Counted from the stretch's first letter, positions 1 through 7,532 are shown. The stretch is 64,000 nt of DNA from Rhodanobacter sp. ANJX3 (GCF_014200755.1 NZ_JACHCM010000004.1:1-64000); one strand, 5' to 3'. The notes: a model not told the origin generated them from the sequence alone. Numbers and translations: made by a program.

Positions 1-718
1 CGCCGTTGCTGCTAAAAACCTTGGTGGTAGCATCCTCGTCCTGCAGTGTGTAGGTAGCCGAGGCGCTGTTGTAGGTTAGCGTCGCCAGATTACCGCCGCC
101 GCTTTCGGTAAACGGGCCCTTGCCTGCCGTCCCATTGAAAAGGATGGTCGAGCCATCGGCACGATAAAACTTGACGCCTGGGCAAGGACCGCCGTTGTAA
201 TTGGGGTCATAGGCGCAGGCCGTGTCCAGTGAATAGTAGGAATCGTCCGACCAAAGATTGATCCCCCGATTATGATAATAAAGCTCGTATTTCAACCCCA
301 TCTCACCAGGCAATGAAAAGAGGGGATATGTCTCGAGTTTGGTGCCTTTGCTTACGTCAATGGGCTGTCCCTGATAATTTCCGCTACAAGGACCACCGCT
401 CTTGTCTTTGCTGGGGTCGGTGGAAGAGGCGGGATTATTGAAGGAAAACAGGTGAGCACCGTTACCGAGGCCCCAGGGTACGCTGCCGGAACTTGATGGC
501 GTCAGCGAAAAACCCTGCCCGTAATGGGATGCTGCGTCAAAGGGTTGAGGCGGGAGGGCATGCGCAGTCACTTGCGTCGTTGGGTCGTTTTCAAAAACGT
601 CCGCCCCATTAATTTGCTCGGAACGGTGCGGGCCATCCACTTGAGCTATCGCTATTTGCGACACGCCAATGAAAACGCAAACTGTTATCAAGATTGCTTT
701 GAAGCGAGGTTTAAACAC
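1..718 (-). CDS. RHS/YD-repeat type protein, N-terminal part (runs off the left edge)
   Basis: An open frame runs from a GTG at 718 to the window edge (239 codons). It starts with a signal peptide (positive VFKPRFK, a hydrophobic stretch, then an AIAQ cleavage region). The GTG is preceded by GGAAGGGA at good spacing; an in-frame ATG at 748 is the alternative start. Around residues 120-150 it reads GTKLETYPLFSLPGEMGL followed by KYELYYHNRG. This matches the conserved N-terminal element of RHS/YD-repeat proteins, in which a vow-like sheet precedes the repeats. Such proteins are large secreted or surface-exposed shells that often carry a variable C-terminal toxin. The repeats, core and toxin would lie outside the window, so the function is not visible. 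Confidence 0.7.
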   Translation of the reverse strand, partial: MFKPRFKAILITVCVFIGVSQIAIAQVDGPHRSEQINGADVFENDPTTQVTAHALPPQPFDAASHYGQGFSLTPSSSGSVPWGLGNGAHLFSFNNPASSTDPSKDKSGGPCSGNYQGQPIDVSKGTKLETYPLFSLPGEMGLKYELYYHNRGINLWSDDSYYSLDTACAYDPNYNGGPCPGVKFYRADGSTILFNGTAGKGPFTESGGGNLATLTYNSASATYTLQDEDATTKVFSSNG

Positions 719-1476
719 GGGGTCCCTTCCATCCGTAGCTTTGAGCATAAAAAAGCGCTGCGTGGTCACGCGGCGGCGTAATTAAAGGCGAACTGATCCT
801 TCGGCCACGAACAATTCCCCGGCCAACGGCAAGTTAAGAACAAACGGTATTTCGCATGGGCGCCCAGATCGGTCGCCGCTGTCGAAGCAACGCAGCAGGG
901 CAAATTCGGCCTGTCGAGTTACGTGCCCCAATGACAACGTCCCTATCATTACGATTCCCTTTGATCCCCTTTGGACGACTCGCTGCTGCCGCAATGAGTC
1001 ATCGCCCAATTTTGCTCCCGCCAGGCAGGTCGTTGTCAACAACATTTATTCGATGCCGCCGCCCCTCGTCCGAATCGAAGATCCCGGCACAGGGTTTTAT
1101 CGGCTTATCGTTGCGGACCATGGTTCGTGCGCCGAACCGACCCAGAGACTCTAATCCACCGAAACATGACGCCCCACACGCCTTCTTGTTAGTGCCGCGA
1201 CCAGGTTAGCTAGCTGATCCGCTCCGCTAGCTATGTTCCATATCTCTGCAGTGACCCGCAGCGATCTCCTCCGGCACATGGCGCACACCGAGATATTCGA
1301 TCAGTAGAAGCCACCGATCAAGATCAGCACGTCGGCATCCCGTCCAGCGCGGGGCCATCGGCCAGCGACAGCCGGTTGCAAGCAGCCATTGCATGCCGCA
1401 AAGCGCTCCCCGAGAGGGACAGCAATGGCATCGTTGCGACGAAAACGGCCGGGAGGCAGGAGGAATGAACGGTTGG
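719..1476. other. Intergenic stretch, no convincing gene
   Basis: About 760 bases lie between the RHS-type gene and the sigma factor. The open frames on both strands have low-complexity, Arg/Pro/Ser-rich translations with no recognisable motif. None has a good ribosome binding site. I see no RNA gene, repeat or terminator that I can support. Confidence 0.5.
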
Positions 1477-2760
1477 CTATTTTTCCTGAGGGTCGGTTGG
1501 CTCCCTCTCGCAGGATGCGGCGCGGGCGAGCAGAAGGCTGCTTTCGCGTGTGTTGCGGGTAAGGGCGGCGGCGCGTTCAAACTCGACGCGGGCTTCGGAG
1601 CGGCGGCCTAATTTATAGAGCAGGTCGGCGCGGACGCTGGGCAAAAGATGGTAGCGCGCCAGTGCGGGCTCGCCTGCCAAGGCATCGACGAGCGCGAGGC
1701 CCGCCTCGGGGCCGTCGGCCATGGAAACGGCGACGGCACGATTGAGTTCGATGACGGGAGAGGGATGGACCTGAGCGAGCTCGGTGTAGAGGACGACAAT
1801 GCGACGCCAGTCGGTTTCCGCTGGCGTGTGCGCGCGGGCGTGGCAGGCGGCTATCTCGGCTTGAAGCAGATAGGTGCCGCGGTTGGCGTCGATTCGGCGA
1901 GCGCGCTGGATGGCTGTCAGTCCCCGACGGATGAGCAACTGATCCCACTGGCTGCGGTTTTGCTCCAGCAGCAGCACCGCCTCGCCGGTCGCCGTGACGC
2001 GGGCGCGCGTCCGCGAGGCCTGGATCTCCATCAGGGCAACTAGTCCGTGGACTTCGGATTCGGCGGGCATGAGTTCAGCGAGGATGCGACCGAGGCGAAG
2101 CGCGTCCTCGCAGAGCGAGGGGCGCATGAGGTCGTCGCCGCTGGTGGCCGAGTAGCCCTCGTTGAAGATCAGGTAGATGACTTCGAGCACGGAGGAAAGT
2201 CGGGTAGCGAGCTCCGGGCCGTGGGGCAACTCGAACGGGATGTGCTTGTCGGCGAGGGTGCGCTTGGCGCGCACGATGCGCTGAGCGATGGTGGGTTCGG
2301 GTGTCAGGAAGGCACGCGCGATTTCCTCGGTGGTGAGACCGCCAAGGAGACGCAGTGTGAGTGCTGCACGCGACTCGGCGGGCAGCACGGGATGACAGGC
2401 GATGAAGACGAGGCGCAGGAGATCGTCGCCGATGGTGTTGTCGAGCGCGCCGTCGAGATCGGGCGAGGTTTGCTCGAGCACGTCGAGTTCGCGCGCAAGC
2501 GCTTCGTGCTTGCATCTGGCGACGGCGTTATGGCGGAAGAGATCGATGGCGCGGCGTTTGGCGGTGGCGGTGAGCCAAGCGCCGGGATTGTCGGGGACGC
2601 CGGATTGCGGCCACTGTACGAGGGCGGCGAGAAGCGCCTCCTGCGCCAGGTCTTCGGCCAGACCGACGTCGCGGGTAAAGCGAGTCAGGCCCGCGATGAC
2701 TCGGGCGGACTCGATGCGCCAGACGGCTTCGACAATGCGGTGGTGATCGGTAGCAGCCAC
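1477..2760 (-). CDS. ECF42-type RNA polymerase sigma factor with C-terminal TPR-like domain
   Basis: The protein is 427 aa. The first ~170 residues are an ECF sigma: region 2 (VGLAEDLAQEALLAAL, then PGAWLTATAKRRAIDLFR) and region 4 (LTLRLLGGLTTEEIARAFL, then AQRIVRAKRTL). The remaining ~250 residues are the helical extension (DUF6596-like) that defines the ECF42 group, with FNEGYSA, the WDQLLI segment and TPR-like repeats near the end (LLYKLGRRSEARVEFERA). ECF42 factors lack a classical anti-sigma factor. They are found next to DGPF/YCII genes, as here, where the DGPF gene ends 43 bases upstream on the same strand. The inducing signal is unknown. Confidence 0.92.
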   Translation of the reverse strand: MAATDHHRIVEAVWRIESARVIAGLTRFTRDVGLAEDLAQEALLAALVQWPQSGVPDNPGAWLTATAKRRAIDLFRHNAVARCKHEALARELDVLEQTSPDLDGALDNTIGDDLLRLVFIACHPVLPAESRAALTLRLLGGLTTEEIARAFLTPEPTIAQRIVRAKRTLADKHIPFELPHGPELATRLSSVLEVIYLIFNEGYSATSGDDLMRPSLCEDALRLGRILAELMPAESEVHGLVALMEIQASRTRARVTATGEAVLLLEQNRSQWDQLLIRRGLTAIQRARRIDANRGTYLLQAEIAACHARAHTPAETDWRRIVVLYTELAQVHPSPVIELNRAVAVSMADGPEAGLALVDALAGEPALARYHLLPSVRADLLYKLGRRSEARVEFERAAALTRNTRESSLLLARAASCEREPTDPQEK

Positions 2761-2803
2761 GGCTACCGATCACATCAGCTTTCAACAGGGCGTGCAATAG
2801 CAG

Positions 2804-3241
2804 CTACGTGTTCGATGTCTGATCCGGCAGCTCGGCGCGACGACCTACTTTGTACTGAATCTCTTCTTCGGAAAGCAGCGGAGCGAAATCTTCCATCTCG
2901 AAGATTTGGCGGATCTCGATTTCCGAGTCCCCGTAGTGAGGGTTGGGGCAGCGCTTGACCCACTCGATAGCCTCCGCCAGAGACTTCAGCTGCCAGATCC
3001 AGAAGCCGGCGACGAGCTCCTTGGTCTCCGCGAACGGGCCGTCGACGACGGTCCGCGATTTGCCGGAAAATTTGACGCGCGCCCCTTTGCAGCTGGGTTG
3101 GAGTCCATCCATGGCCAGCACGACGCCGGCCTTGATCAGCTCTTCGTTGAACTTGCTCATGTCGGCCATGAGCTGCGGATCGGGAAGTGCGCCTTCTTTT
3201 TCGGACTCGGCGGTTGCTTTGACGATAACCATGAATCGCAT
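2804..3241 (-). CDS. YCII-related DGPF-domain protein
   Basis: The protein is 145 aa. ATG at 3241 is chosen because AGGAGA lies just upstream and the protein then begins MRFMVIVKATAESE, the normal YCII/DGPF N-terminus; longer upstream readings are not needed. The signature VVDGPFAETKELVAGFWIWQ lies around residues 65-85. The family forms small ferredoxin-like-fold dimers of unclear biochemistry. DGPF genes are the hallmark neighbours of ECF42 sigma factors, and this one is directly upstream of such a gene on the same strand. The two probably form one transcript in which the DGPF protein is the target or partner of the sigma factor. Confidence 0.9.
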   Translation of the reverse strand: MRFMVIVKATAESEKEGALPDPQLMADMSKFNEELIKAGVVLAMDGLQPSCKGARVKFSGKSRTVVDGPFAETKELVAGFWIWQLKSLAEAIEWVKRCPNPHYGDSEIEIRQIFEMEDFAPLLSEEEIQYKVGRRAELPDQTSNT

Positions 3242-3774
3242 GGGGAAATCTCCTGTGGTTGTTCGTGATAGGGGCGCTCTAGGCGTTGGCCATTTGTTTA
3301 CAACGGTGAACTCAGATGGATAGCGGCATGGACTGGCTGTCGCTCGCTTTCGAACGGGCTCACTGTTGATACGTCGAACGACGCAGGGGCTAATCGACAC
3401 GACATCCGAATGTAAATCGATTATTTTTCGGCAAGGCGGAGCATGGCCCCATTTCGGCGTCGATGGAGGCTGGCTTAACCCAGGATGGCACTTCGTCCCC
3501 TTTGATCGGCCTCGATTTTGATCGGCCGCGATGCGAGCCATGTCAAAGCGGCCTCTGGCGATACCGGCACGGCACATGCAGCGCCGTGCGGATTACCTGC
3601 GAAAGCCACGCGGCGTCGTGGCGCGAGAATCAGGCAAACAGTCGCGTATGCCCAGCCCCAACGCGAACAGGCCGACAGCCGCCAACGGCGTGGCCGCGGC
3701 GGCAGACCCTTGTCCAGCGGACGGCACAACCGCCTCACAAACAGCGCACAACGCCCGAATCAGTACGCCATGAA
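3242..3774. other. Intergenic stretch without a supportable gene
   Basis: The upstream part should hold the promoter of the minus-strand DGPF-sigma pair. Open frames of 80-110 codons exist on both strands, but they are Arg/Pro-rich, overlap one another, lack Shine-Dalgarno sequences and resemble no family I recognise. Confidence 0.5.
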
Positions 3775-3856
3775 CGTCACGAACCCGCCAAGCCCCAACC
3801 GCTGTAGCTCAGCCCTATAGCCGATTTCGCCAGCCGTTGTTCCATGGCGGGTGACG
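3775..3856 (-). repeat. Imperfect inverted repeat, possible attC-like recombination site
   Basis: The outer arms are CGTCACGAACCCGCCA (3775-3790) and TGGCGGGTGACG (3845-3856). They pair with a small internal bulge. The element is about 82 bases long and ends one base from the stop codon of the preceding minus-strand gene. Size, position and bulged stem resemble an integron attC site, but the core GTTRRRY is not clearly present. Compare the sites at 5532-5588 and 5877-5932. Confidence 0.35.
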
Positions 3857-3857
3857 A

Positions 3858-4136
3858 CTAGACCGGCTCGAGCGTCTCGATGGCACGCGGTCGCATTGGC
3901 ACGCGTTCCCCGGGCGCCAATGCCGCCGGGGCCGTGGGCTGGGTCGGATGGGTTCGACCCAGCGTGATGTTTTTCCCGGCTCGCACGTAACGGTTGGCGA
4001 ACGTCCAGATCTCGCCCGTTTCGGTGATCAGCACCACCCAGTAAAGGTCGGATTCCGGGCCGTAGTCCAGCATCACGTGTGCAAAACCCTCGCCTTTGGG
4101 TGTGTTCATGGGCAGGGGCGGATTGAGCTGGATCAT
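3858..4136 (-). CDS. Small conserved hypothetical protein (92 aa)
   Basis: ATG at 4136 is preceded by GGGAGACCCTCC. The protein begins MIQLNPPLPMNTPKGEGFAH and contains the compact motif DYGPESDLYWVVLITETGEIWTF followed by NRYVRAGKNITLGR. The middle looks like a small beta-rich domain, and the last 25 residues are a Pro/Ala-rich tail. I recognise the pattern from short, uncharacterised proteins in mobile and genomic-island settings but know no function. It is the last gene of a minus-strand run of small genes and is followed by an inverted repeat. It could be a cassette gene. Confidence 0.75.
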   Translation of the reverse strand: MIQLNPPLPMNTPKGEGFAHVMLDYGPESDLYWVVLITETGEIWTFANRYVRAGKNITLGRTHPTQPTAPAALAPGERVPMRPRAIETLEPV

Positions 4137-4543
4137 TGGAGGGTCTCCCGAATGTGTCCTTACGTTGGCTTTCGGGCGGTGAATGCGCCGAGAAACAATT
4201 GCATAGGCTCACTTCATTCTTCTCGCCGGCTGACATGGCAAAACCGAAGAGACCGAACCAGAAGACCCGGCGCGCGTCGCCTTGGCCTTTTCGTCTTCGT
4301 TACCGACCGATCGACGCCGTGTGCAACCTACGCGGCGATAAGTTCAAGGCGATGGACGCGCATCGATGGCGTGTGTCATTCGCCAAAGCGTGCGCATCCC
4401 ATCAGGGACGGCGGCAAGGCGTGGGGTGCACTTTCCAGCCGCCGAAAACGTGCATTCGAGCGGACCCGCTTATTGGGGAGCAAGAAACTTGGACCCGGCA
4501 AACTCCGTCGCAGCGCCCCGTCAACGAGCGATAAAGGTACTGA
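4137..4543. other. Intergenic stretch, nothing recognised
   Basis: About 400 bases separate two small minus-strand genes. Plus-strand frames here give Arg/Lys-rich translations without a ribosome binding site or known motif. No tRNA, repeat or terminator is apparent. Confidence 0.45.
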
Positions 4544-4771
4544 TCAGCCGACCGGCATCAAATCGGCCGTAAACAGCCGCCAGTGCTTATCGCCACCTTC
4601 AACGCAGAGATAGTTGTTTGTGCGTTGGCTTATGGATTCGTCTTTAGCGAGCATTTGAGCGAAAGCGAGGGCATCTGTGCGCGACACGAACCGCTTTTCT
4701 CCGTCTCGCGGAATGGGCACAGTCCAACCATGCGCGGCATCCGGATTGAAGGGAATGTCGAAAATCTCCAT
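4544..4771 (-). CDS. Small hypothetical protein (75 aa)
   Basis: ATG at 4771 is chosen over an upstream ATG at 4789 because GGAGGA sits at ideal distance from it. The protein reads MEIFDIPFNPDAAHGWTVPI, then SRTDALAFAQMLAKDE and a WRLFTADLMPVG end. The soluble, mixed alpha/beta composition looks coding. The layout (a short beta start, then a helix after DALAFAQ) resembles single-domain proteins that handle a per-residue index, but I do not recognise a family. It lies 39 bases downstream of a frameshifted gene on the same strand. Confidence 0.65.
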   Translation of the reverse strand: MEIFDIPFNPDAAHGWTVPIPRDGEKRFVSRTDALAFAQMLAKDESISQRTNNYLCVEGGDKHWRLFTADLMPVG

Positions 4772-4810
4772 CGGTCGTTCCTCCGGCAAGTACCTTCCAC
4801 GCTAGGCTCG

Positions 4811-5001
4811 CTACGGTGAATAGCCTGTGCAGAGAGACACGTAACGGGTGTCTTCGGGCCAGCGCTCTGCCATGTGCTGCCACGCGTTAGCATCCTCATC
4901 GGGGTGTGCGGCACGCAGTAGGTTTCATAGCCTTCGGCGATGCCGGCGTCGTTTCCGCACAGCCTCGAGATCGCGGCAAAACCCTCCATGTCGGCGGTCA
5001 T
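4811..5001 (-). pseudogene. Frameshifted small gene (hypothetical)
   Basis: From ATG at 5001 the frame reads MTADMEGFAAISRLCGNDAG, then IAEGYETY. The natural continuation lies in another frame: LRAAHPDEDANAWQHM, then AERWPEDTRYVSLCTGYSP and a TAG at 4811-4813. The two halves join near 4910-4920 and look like one protein of about 62 residues. The first frame instead continues into a low-quality tail, and the second frame has a TGA just upstream of the junction. A single-base indel, or a sequencing error, explains this. The function is unknown. Confidence 0.5.
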
Positions 5002-5055
5002 GAGGGACAGGTTGCCTTTCAGCTGAAGTCGTCCGCCTGAGTGACCAAAGACTTG

Positions 5056-5523
5056 CTATGACGCAGGCTGACTATGCTCGACAGCTAAAGCCAGCGACTG
5101 GCCGACCGCAAGGGATTGCCACTGCTCCGTCAGCGCCAGGATTCGCTGGCGCACAGCATCGACGTCATCCGCGTCCAAGGCCAAAGGCGCGCATTGGCGA
5201 GCGCGGCAAGTGACCCGATACAAGTCGAGCATGTCGGTCGGGGAGCTGCTCCACCCCGACCAGCCGTCCGCCTGAAATACTTCGACCAGACGCTCCACCC
5301 CATCGCTCTCGGCATCGGCCTGCATCTGGAACGAGGCCGCCTCACCATCGAGCACGCGACCGACAAAGCCCCGCTTGTGCAATGTGTGCTCAACCGCGTA
5401 GTGGACCATGTCATGCGGAACGATGCCTTGCTTGGGGCAAGCCATGCTTTCGACGACAGCGCCATCCCGGATCACGTCCATCGTGTCGTGTTTTCCCGAT
5501 CCCTTGGTAAAGATGAGTTGCAT
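5056..5523 (-). CDS. Conserved hypothetical protein (155 aa)
   Basis: The protein begins MQLIFTKGSGKHDTMDVIRD and continues with CPKQGIVPHDMVHYAVEHTL, then RGFVGRVLDGE. After an acidic middle it has a helical C-terminal half (ALDADDVDAVRQRILALTEQW). It is soluble, with no signal peptide. I recall similar short proteins in proteobacterial genomes but none with an assigned role. An attC-like element lies directly upstream and the next gene in the run begins beyond it. The stop TAG (5056) is in frame with the broken gene that follows. Confidence 0.75.
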   Translation of the reverse strand: MQLIFTKGSGKHDTMDVIRDGAVVESMACPKQGIVPHDMVHYAVEHTLHKRGFVGRVLDGEAASFQMQADAESDGVERLVEVFQADGWSGWSSSPTDMLDLYRVTCRARQCAPLALDADDVDAVRQRILALTEQWQSLAVGQSLALAVEHSQPAS

Positions 5524-5531
5524 GATGGGCG

Positions 5532-5588
5532 CTCTATCGCGGAAATGGAGCGGCGGCCAAGCCGTCCGCTTTGAACGAAATATCAGAA
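5532..5588 (-). repeat. attC-like site 2 (degenerate)
   Basis: Read on the minus strand, the element starts TTCTGATATTTCGTTCAAAG and continues into a GC-rich bulged stem (CGGACGGC, loop, GCCGCCG), ending at CGATAGAGC. The layout mirrors Pseudomonas/Xanthomonas-type attC sites: TCTAAC, TTCGTTCAAGCCGAC, GCGGCTTAACTC, GCGTTAGAC. The left outer box contains the TGA stop of the preceding gene, as in many cassettes. The core GTTAGAC is altered to GATAGAG, so the site may be inactive. A 31-base segment is nearly identical to the site at 5877-5932. Confidence 0.5.
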
Positions 5589-5873
5589 CTCAACGACACG
5601 TACATCGCCGGCGAGCTCACGTGAAAGTTGCTCTGCAAGAAGGATAGCGTCTTGAAGCGTCTCGTCTGAGCCGTGGGATGCCGTGAGCATGGCATAGGGT
5701 TTCGATCCGTCCCCGATGCACAGCTCATCAATGATGTCCTCGATCCTCGAGGCATCGATGCCGACCACCCCGACATAACTGACCCGCTCTTGGATCCATT
5801 GCGCCACGATCGCATCGAGTTCCGAGCGATAGCCGTGCAGTGAGTGAAGAATAATCTTGGACGAAGTGGCCAT
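5583..5873 (-). CDS. Small conserved hypothetical protein (96 aa)
   Basis: ATG at 5873 gives MATSSKIILHSLHGYRSELD, then an internal segment VGVVGIDASRIEDIIDELC and a C-terminal helix ending in ELAGDVRVVEF. Upstream in-frame codons read through the attC-like repeat (FFKADGLAAAPF) and are rejected as the start. The protein looks like a small alpha/beta fold with alternating strands and helices. I recognise no family. It is flanked on both sides by near-identical attC-like repeats and its stop lies inside one of them, which is the arrangement of an integron gene cassette. Confidence 0.72.
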   Translation of the reverse strand: MATSSKIILHSLHGYRSELDAIVAQWIQERVSYVGVVGIDASRIEDIIDELCIGDGSKPYAMLTASHGSDETLQDAILLAEQLSRELAGDVRVVEF

Positions 5874-5876
5874 TGA

Positions 5877-5932
5877 GTGACAACGCGCGAATGGAGCGGC
5901 GGCCAAGCCGTCGGCTTTGAAGAAGTGGTCAC
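5877..5932 (-). repeat. attC-like site 1
   Basis: On the minus strand the outer boxes are GTGACCAC and GTTGTCAC, complementary at 7 of 8 positions. Between them lies TTCAAAGCCGACGGC, a short loop and GCCGCCGCTCC, which form a stem with an extrahelical base. The length of 56 bases is near the lower limit for attC. The left outer box contains the TGA of the DUF4265 gene. The inner 31 bases match the site at 5532-5588 except for one base in the core. Confidence 0.5.
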
Positions 5933-6390
5933 GCCTCACGCGGGAAACGTGATTCGTACGGTGGATCGGCTTGCTCCCATTGCGCATCCACGTCGATGAG
6001 GTACGCATGGACATACTGCAGATCTACGGAAGGCGGAATGTCGACCGATATGTAGCCGCCAGTGGCGCCCTCGTAGCTGCATCCCATTGCGACGAGACGT
6101 TGCAGCAACAGCTCTGAAGCGTTGCCGTAGGAAACCGGCGGATCGACGATGATGCGGATGGTTCGATGGCCAGACCGCGTCACCACGGATTGGAACGTCG
6201 CCATGCCTTCGCGTGCGTCGAACGGCGCCCATACCGTGTCCTGCCAGGAGAGGCCGTAGGCGTAGAACGGGGAGTTGTCCAGTTTGTAATGGTCGTTGCC
6301 GATCGGCGTTGCCCAAAGCGTCTCGACGTTGGCTGCTCCCTCATGGTCTGGGACACGAAACACCACTTTCGCTGTCGGTTCGCCGCTCAT
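5929..6390 (-). CDS. DUF4265 domain-containing protein
   Basis: The protein is 153 aa. Its core (ETLWATPIGNDHYKLDNSPF, then YAYGLSWQDTVWAPFD) is the DUF4265 signature. A second half has beta strands (RTIRIIVDPP) and a helix (SELLLQRLVAMGCSYEGATG). The family is cytosolic and of unknown biochemical role. It is often found near immunity or contact-dependent loci and as single genes in islands. The stop codon lies inside an attC-like repeat. A pseudogene ends 33 bases upstream on the same strand, so this gene is part of the same cassette-like run. Confidence 0.85.
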   Translation of the reverse strand: MSGEPTAKVVFRVPDHEGAANVETLWATPIGNDHYKLDNSPFYAYGLSWQDTVWAPFDAREGMATFQSVVTRSGHRTIRIIVDPPVSYGNASELLLQRLVAMGCSYEGATGGYISVDIPPSVDLQYVHAYLIDVDAQWEQADPPYESRFPREA

Positions 6391-6423
6391 CGAGTGAAGC
6401 CGACTCGGCGACTTTTCGCTTGG

Positions 6424-6773
6424 TCAATCATCATGCTGCACCAGCCAAAGAGTGACGACAAGAAAACCACGATATCTTCTGAAAGCGTCATGCAGGGGCC
6501 GGTATCGAGTTCTGACGATGAATCCAGGTTTGAAGACCCACCAGTAGCGGCGGTTGTCACCCCACAGCTCATTCGCCCCACGACTCATTGACGACGGCGC
6601 GCTTTCCATGAAACTCGAACACGACACGGTCGTCGTTGAACCATTGGCGACACATCGGCAACTCCCGGCGTTGCGCGCAGAAGCCGCACGAGTGGACCAA
6701 GCGTAAGCCACGTGCTCGCAATCTCGAAACCACGAAAAGAACCCTCCTCTCTGCGTAGGGGATAGGTCTTCAT
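6424..6773 (-). pseudogene. Broken cassette-type hypothetical gene with two frameshifts
   Basis: Three consecutive frames reconstruct one small protein. Frame one reads MKTYPLRREEGSFRGFEIAS, then TWLTLGPLVRLLRATPGVAD. Frame two reads CRQWFNDDRVVFEFHGKRAV, then VNE. Frame three reads LWGDNRRYWWVFKPG, then RYRPLHDAFRRYRGFL to a TGA at 6424. The pieces match the layout of a short hypothetical family seen in integron cassettes (W-x-T near the start, FNDDR, VVNE-x-WGDN-RYW). The first shift near 6652 looks like a one-base loss. The second is a 16-base imperfect tandem duplication at 6558-6589. The gene is therefore decayed unless the assembly is wrong. Confidence 0.7.
6558..6589. repeat. 16-base imperfect tandem duplication inside the pseudogene
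   Basis: CACCCCACAGCTCATT (6558-6573) is followed directly by CGCCCCACGACTCATT (6574-6589). A 16-base insertion shifts the reading frame by one, which accounts for the second frame change in the broken gene. Confidence 0.7.
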
Positions 6774-6926
6774 GATGGCTGGCGATTTATGCCTACTCGA
6801 GTTGCCTTGTAACCACGGCGAGCGGAAGAGGAATGACCACGCAGGCGCCGAACACTCCAACCGACAGAAACCATTGACGCCGATACGGCGGCAAGGCGAG
6901 TGCCAAGGCGCCTGACCGCTTTCGCT

Positions 6927-7358
6927 TTACGCCTCGTCGGTCGAGGCGGAGTCGAGAAACGCCATAAGCTGTTGCATCCCCGGGGAGGCGGCCGAGTGAT
7001 CCTGGGCCCACGGCATCTCACGCTTCCACTGCTCCTGGCTCAGCTTCTGGATGACGCTGGCGGGCGCGTCTCGAAAACCCATGAACCACTTGCGGAAGAA
7101 CCGTTGCGGCACCCGACGGCGCTCCAGTTCGACCAGCTCGTGGTGAAGGGTGGAACGGCGGATGCGCTCGTAAACGTCTTCCACATCGGCCGGGTGGCCT
7201 TCGAAGTATTGGAAAAACTGGCTGTCGCCATACAGCAGCACGCCAGTCACGTCTTTCTCCGCATTGTGAGTGCGCGCGTCCATCAGCAGCCGGTCGAGAT
7301 CGGCCGGCTGCATCGGCCGGGCCGAGCGGCTCATGTATACAACGCCAATCATGTCCAT
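6927..7358 (-). CDS. BLUF-domain blue-light photoreceptor
   Basis: The protein is 143 aa, essentially a lone BLUF domain plus a short helical tail. All key flavin-site residues are visible: Tyr8 (GVVYMS), Asn32 (RTHNAEKDVTG), Gln50 (DSQFFQYFEG), Trp91 and Met93 (RKWFMGF). The Tyr-Gln pair supports light-driven hydrogen-bond switching around FAD. There is no EAL or cyclase effector, so it probably acts by protein-protein contact, like short BLUF proteins such as PixD. It stands alone, with 174 bases up to the TetR gene on the same strand. No downstream partner is evident. Confidence 0.93.
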   Translation of the reverse strand: MDMIGVVYMSRSARPMQPADLDRLLMDARTHNAEKDVTGVLLYGDSQFFQYFEGHPADVEDVYERIRRSTLHHELVELERRRVPQRFFRKWFMGFRDAPASVIQKLSQEQWKREMPWAQDHSAASPGMQQLMAFLDSASTDEA

Positions 7359-7532
7359 CGACTGCGGCTCTTGAAGATCGGTAGCCGCCTATATTGACCG
7401 GTGCCTGGGGCGGCTGCAAATTCACAGCGTGTCCGGCCATCCCCGAAACATGGCATGCCACGCTCGGCAGATCTTGAGGGCATCGATTATCGAAACCCTG
7501 CCGGGCATGGCCGCACAACGGTGCGACCCACG

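Noticed and set aside
856..1209. Plus-strand frame of 117 codons in the RHS-sigma gap
   Set aside because: Ser/Pro/Arg-rich composition, no motif and no ribosome binding site; overlaps another frame on the other strand.
4136..4534. Plus-strand Arg/Lys-rich frame (132 codons)
   Set aside because: It starts inside the leader of a minus-strand gene, lacks a Shine-Dalgarno and resembles no family.
6793..6926. Hydrophobic segment VFGACVVIPLPLAVV on the minus strand between the pseudogene and BLUF
   Set aside because: It looks like one membrane helix but has no credible start or ribosome binding site; could be a relic, but not supportable as a gene.
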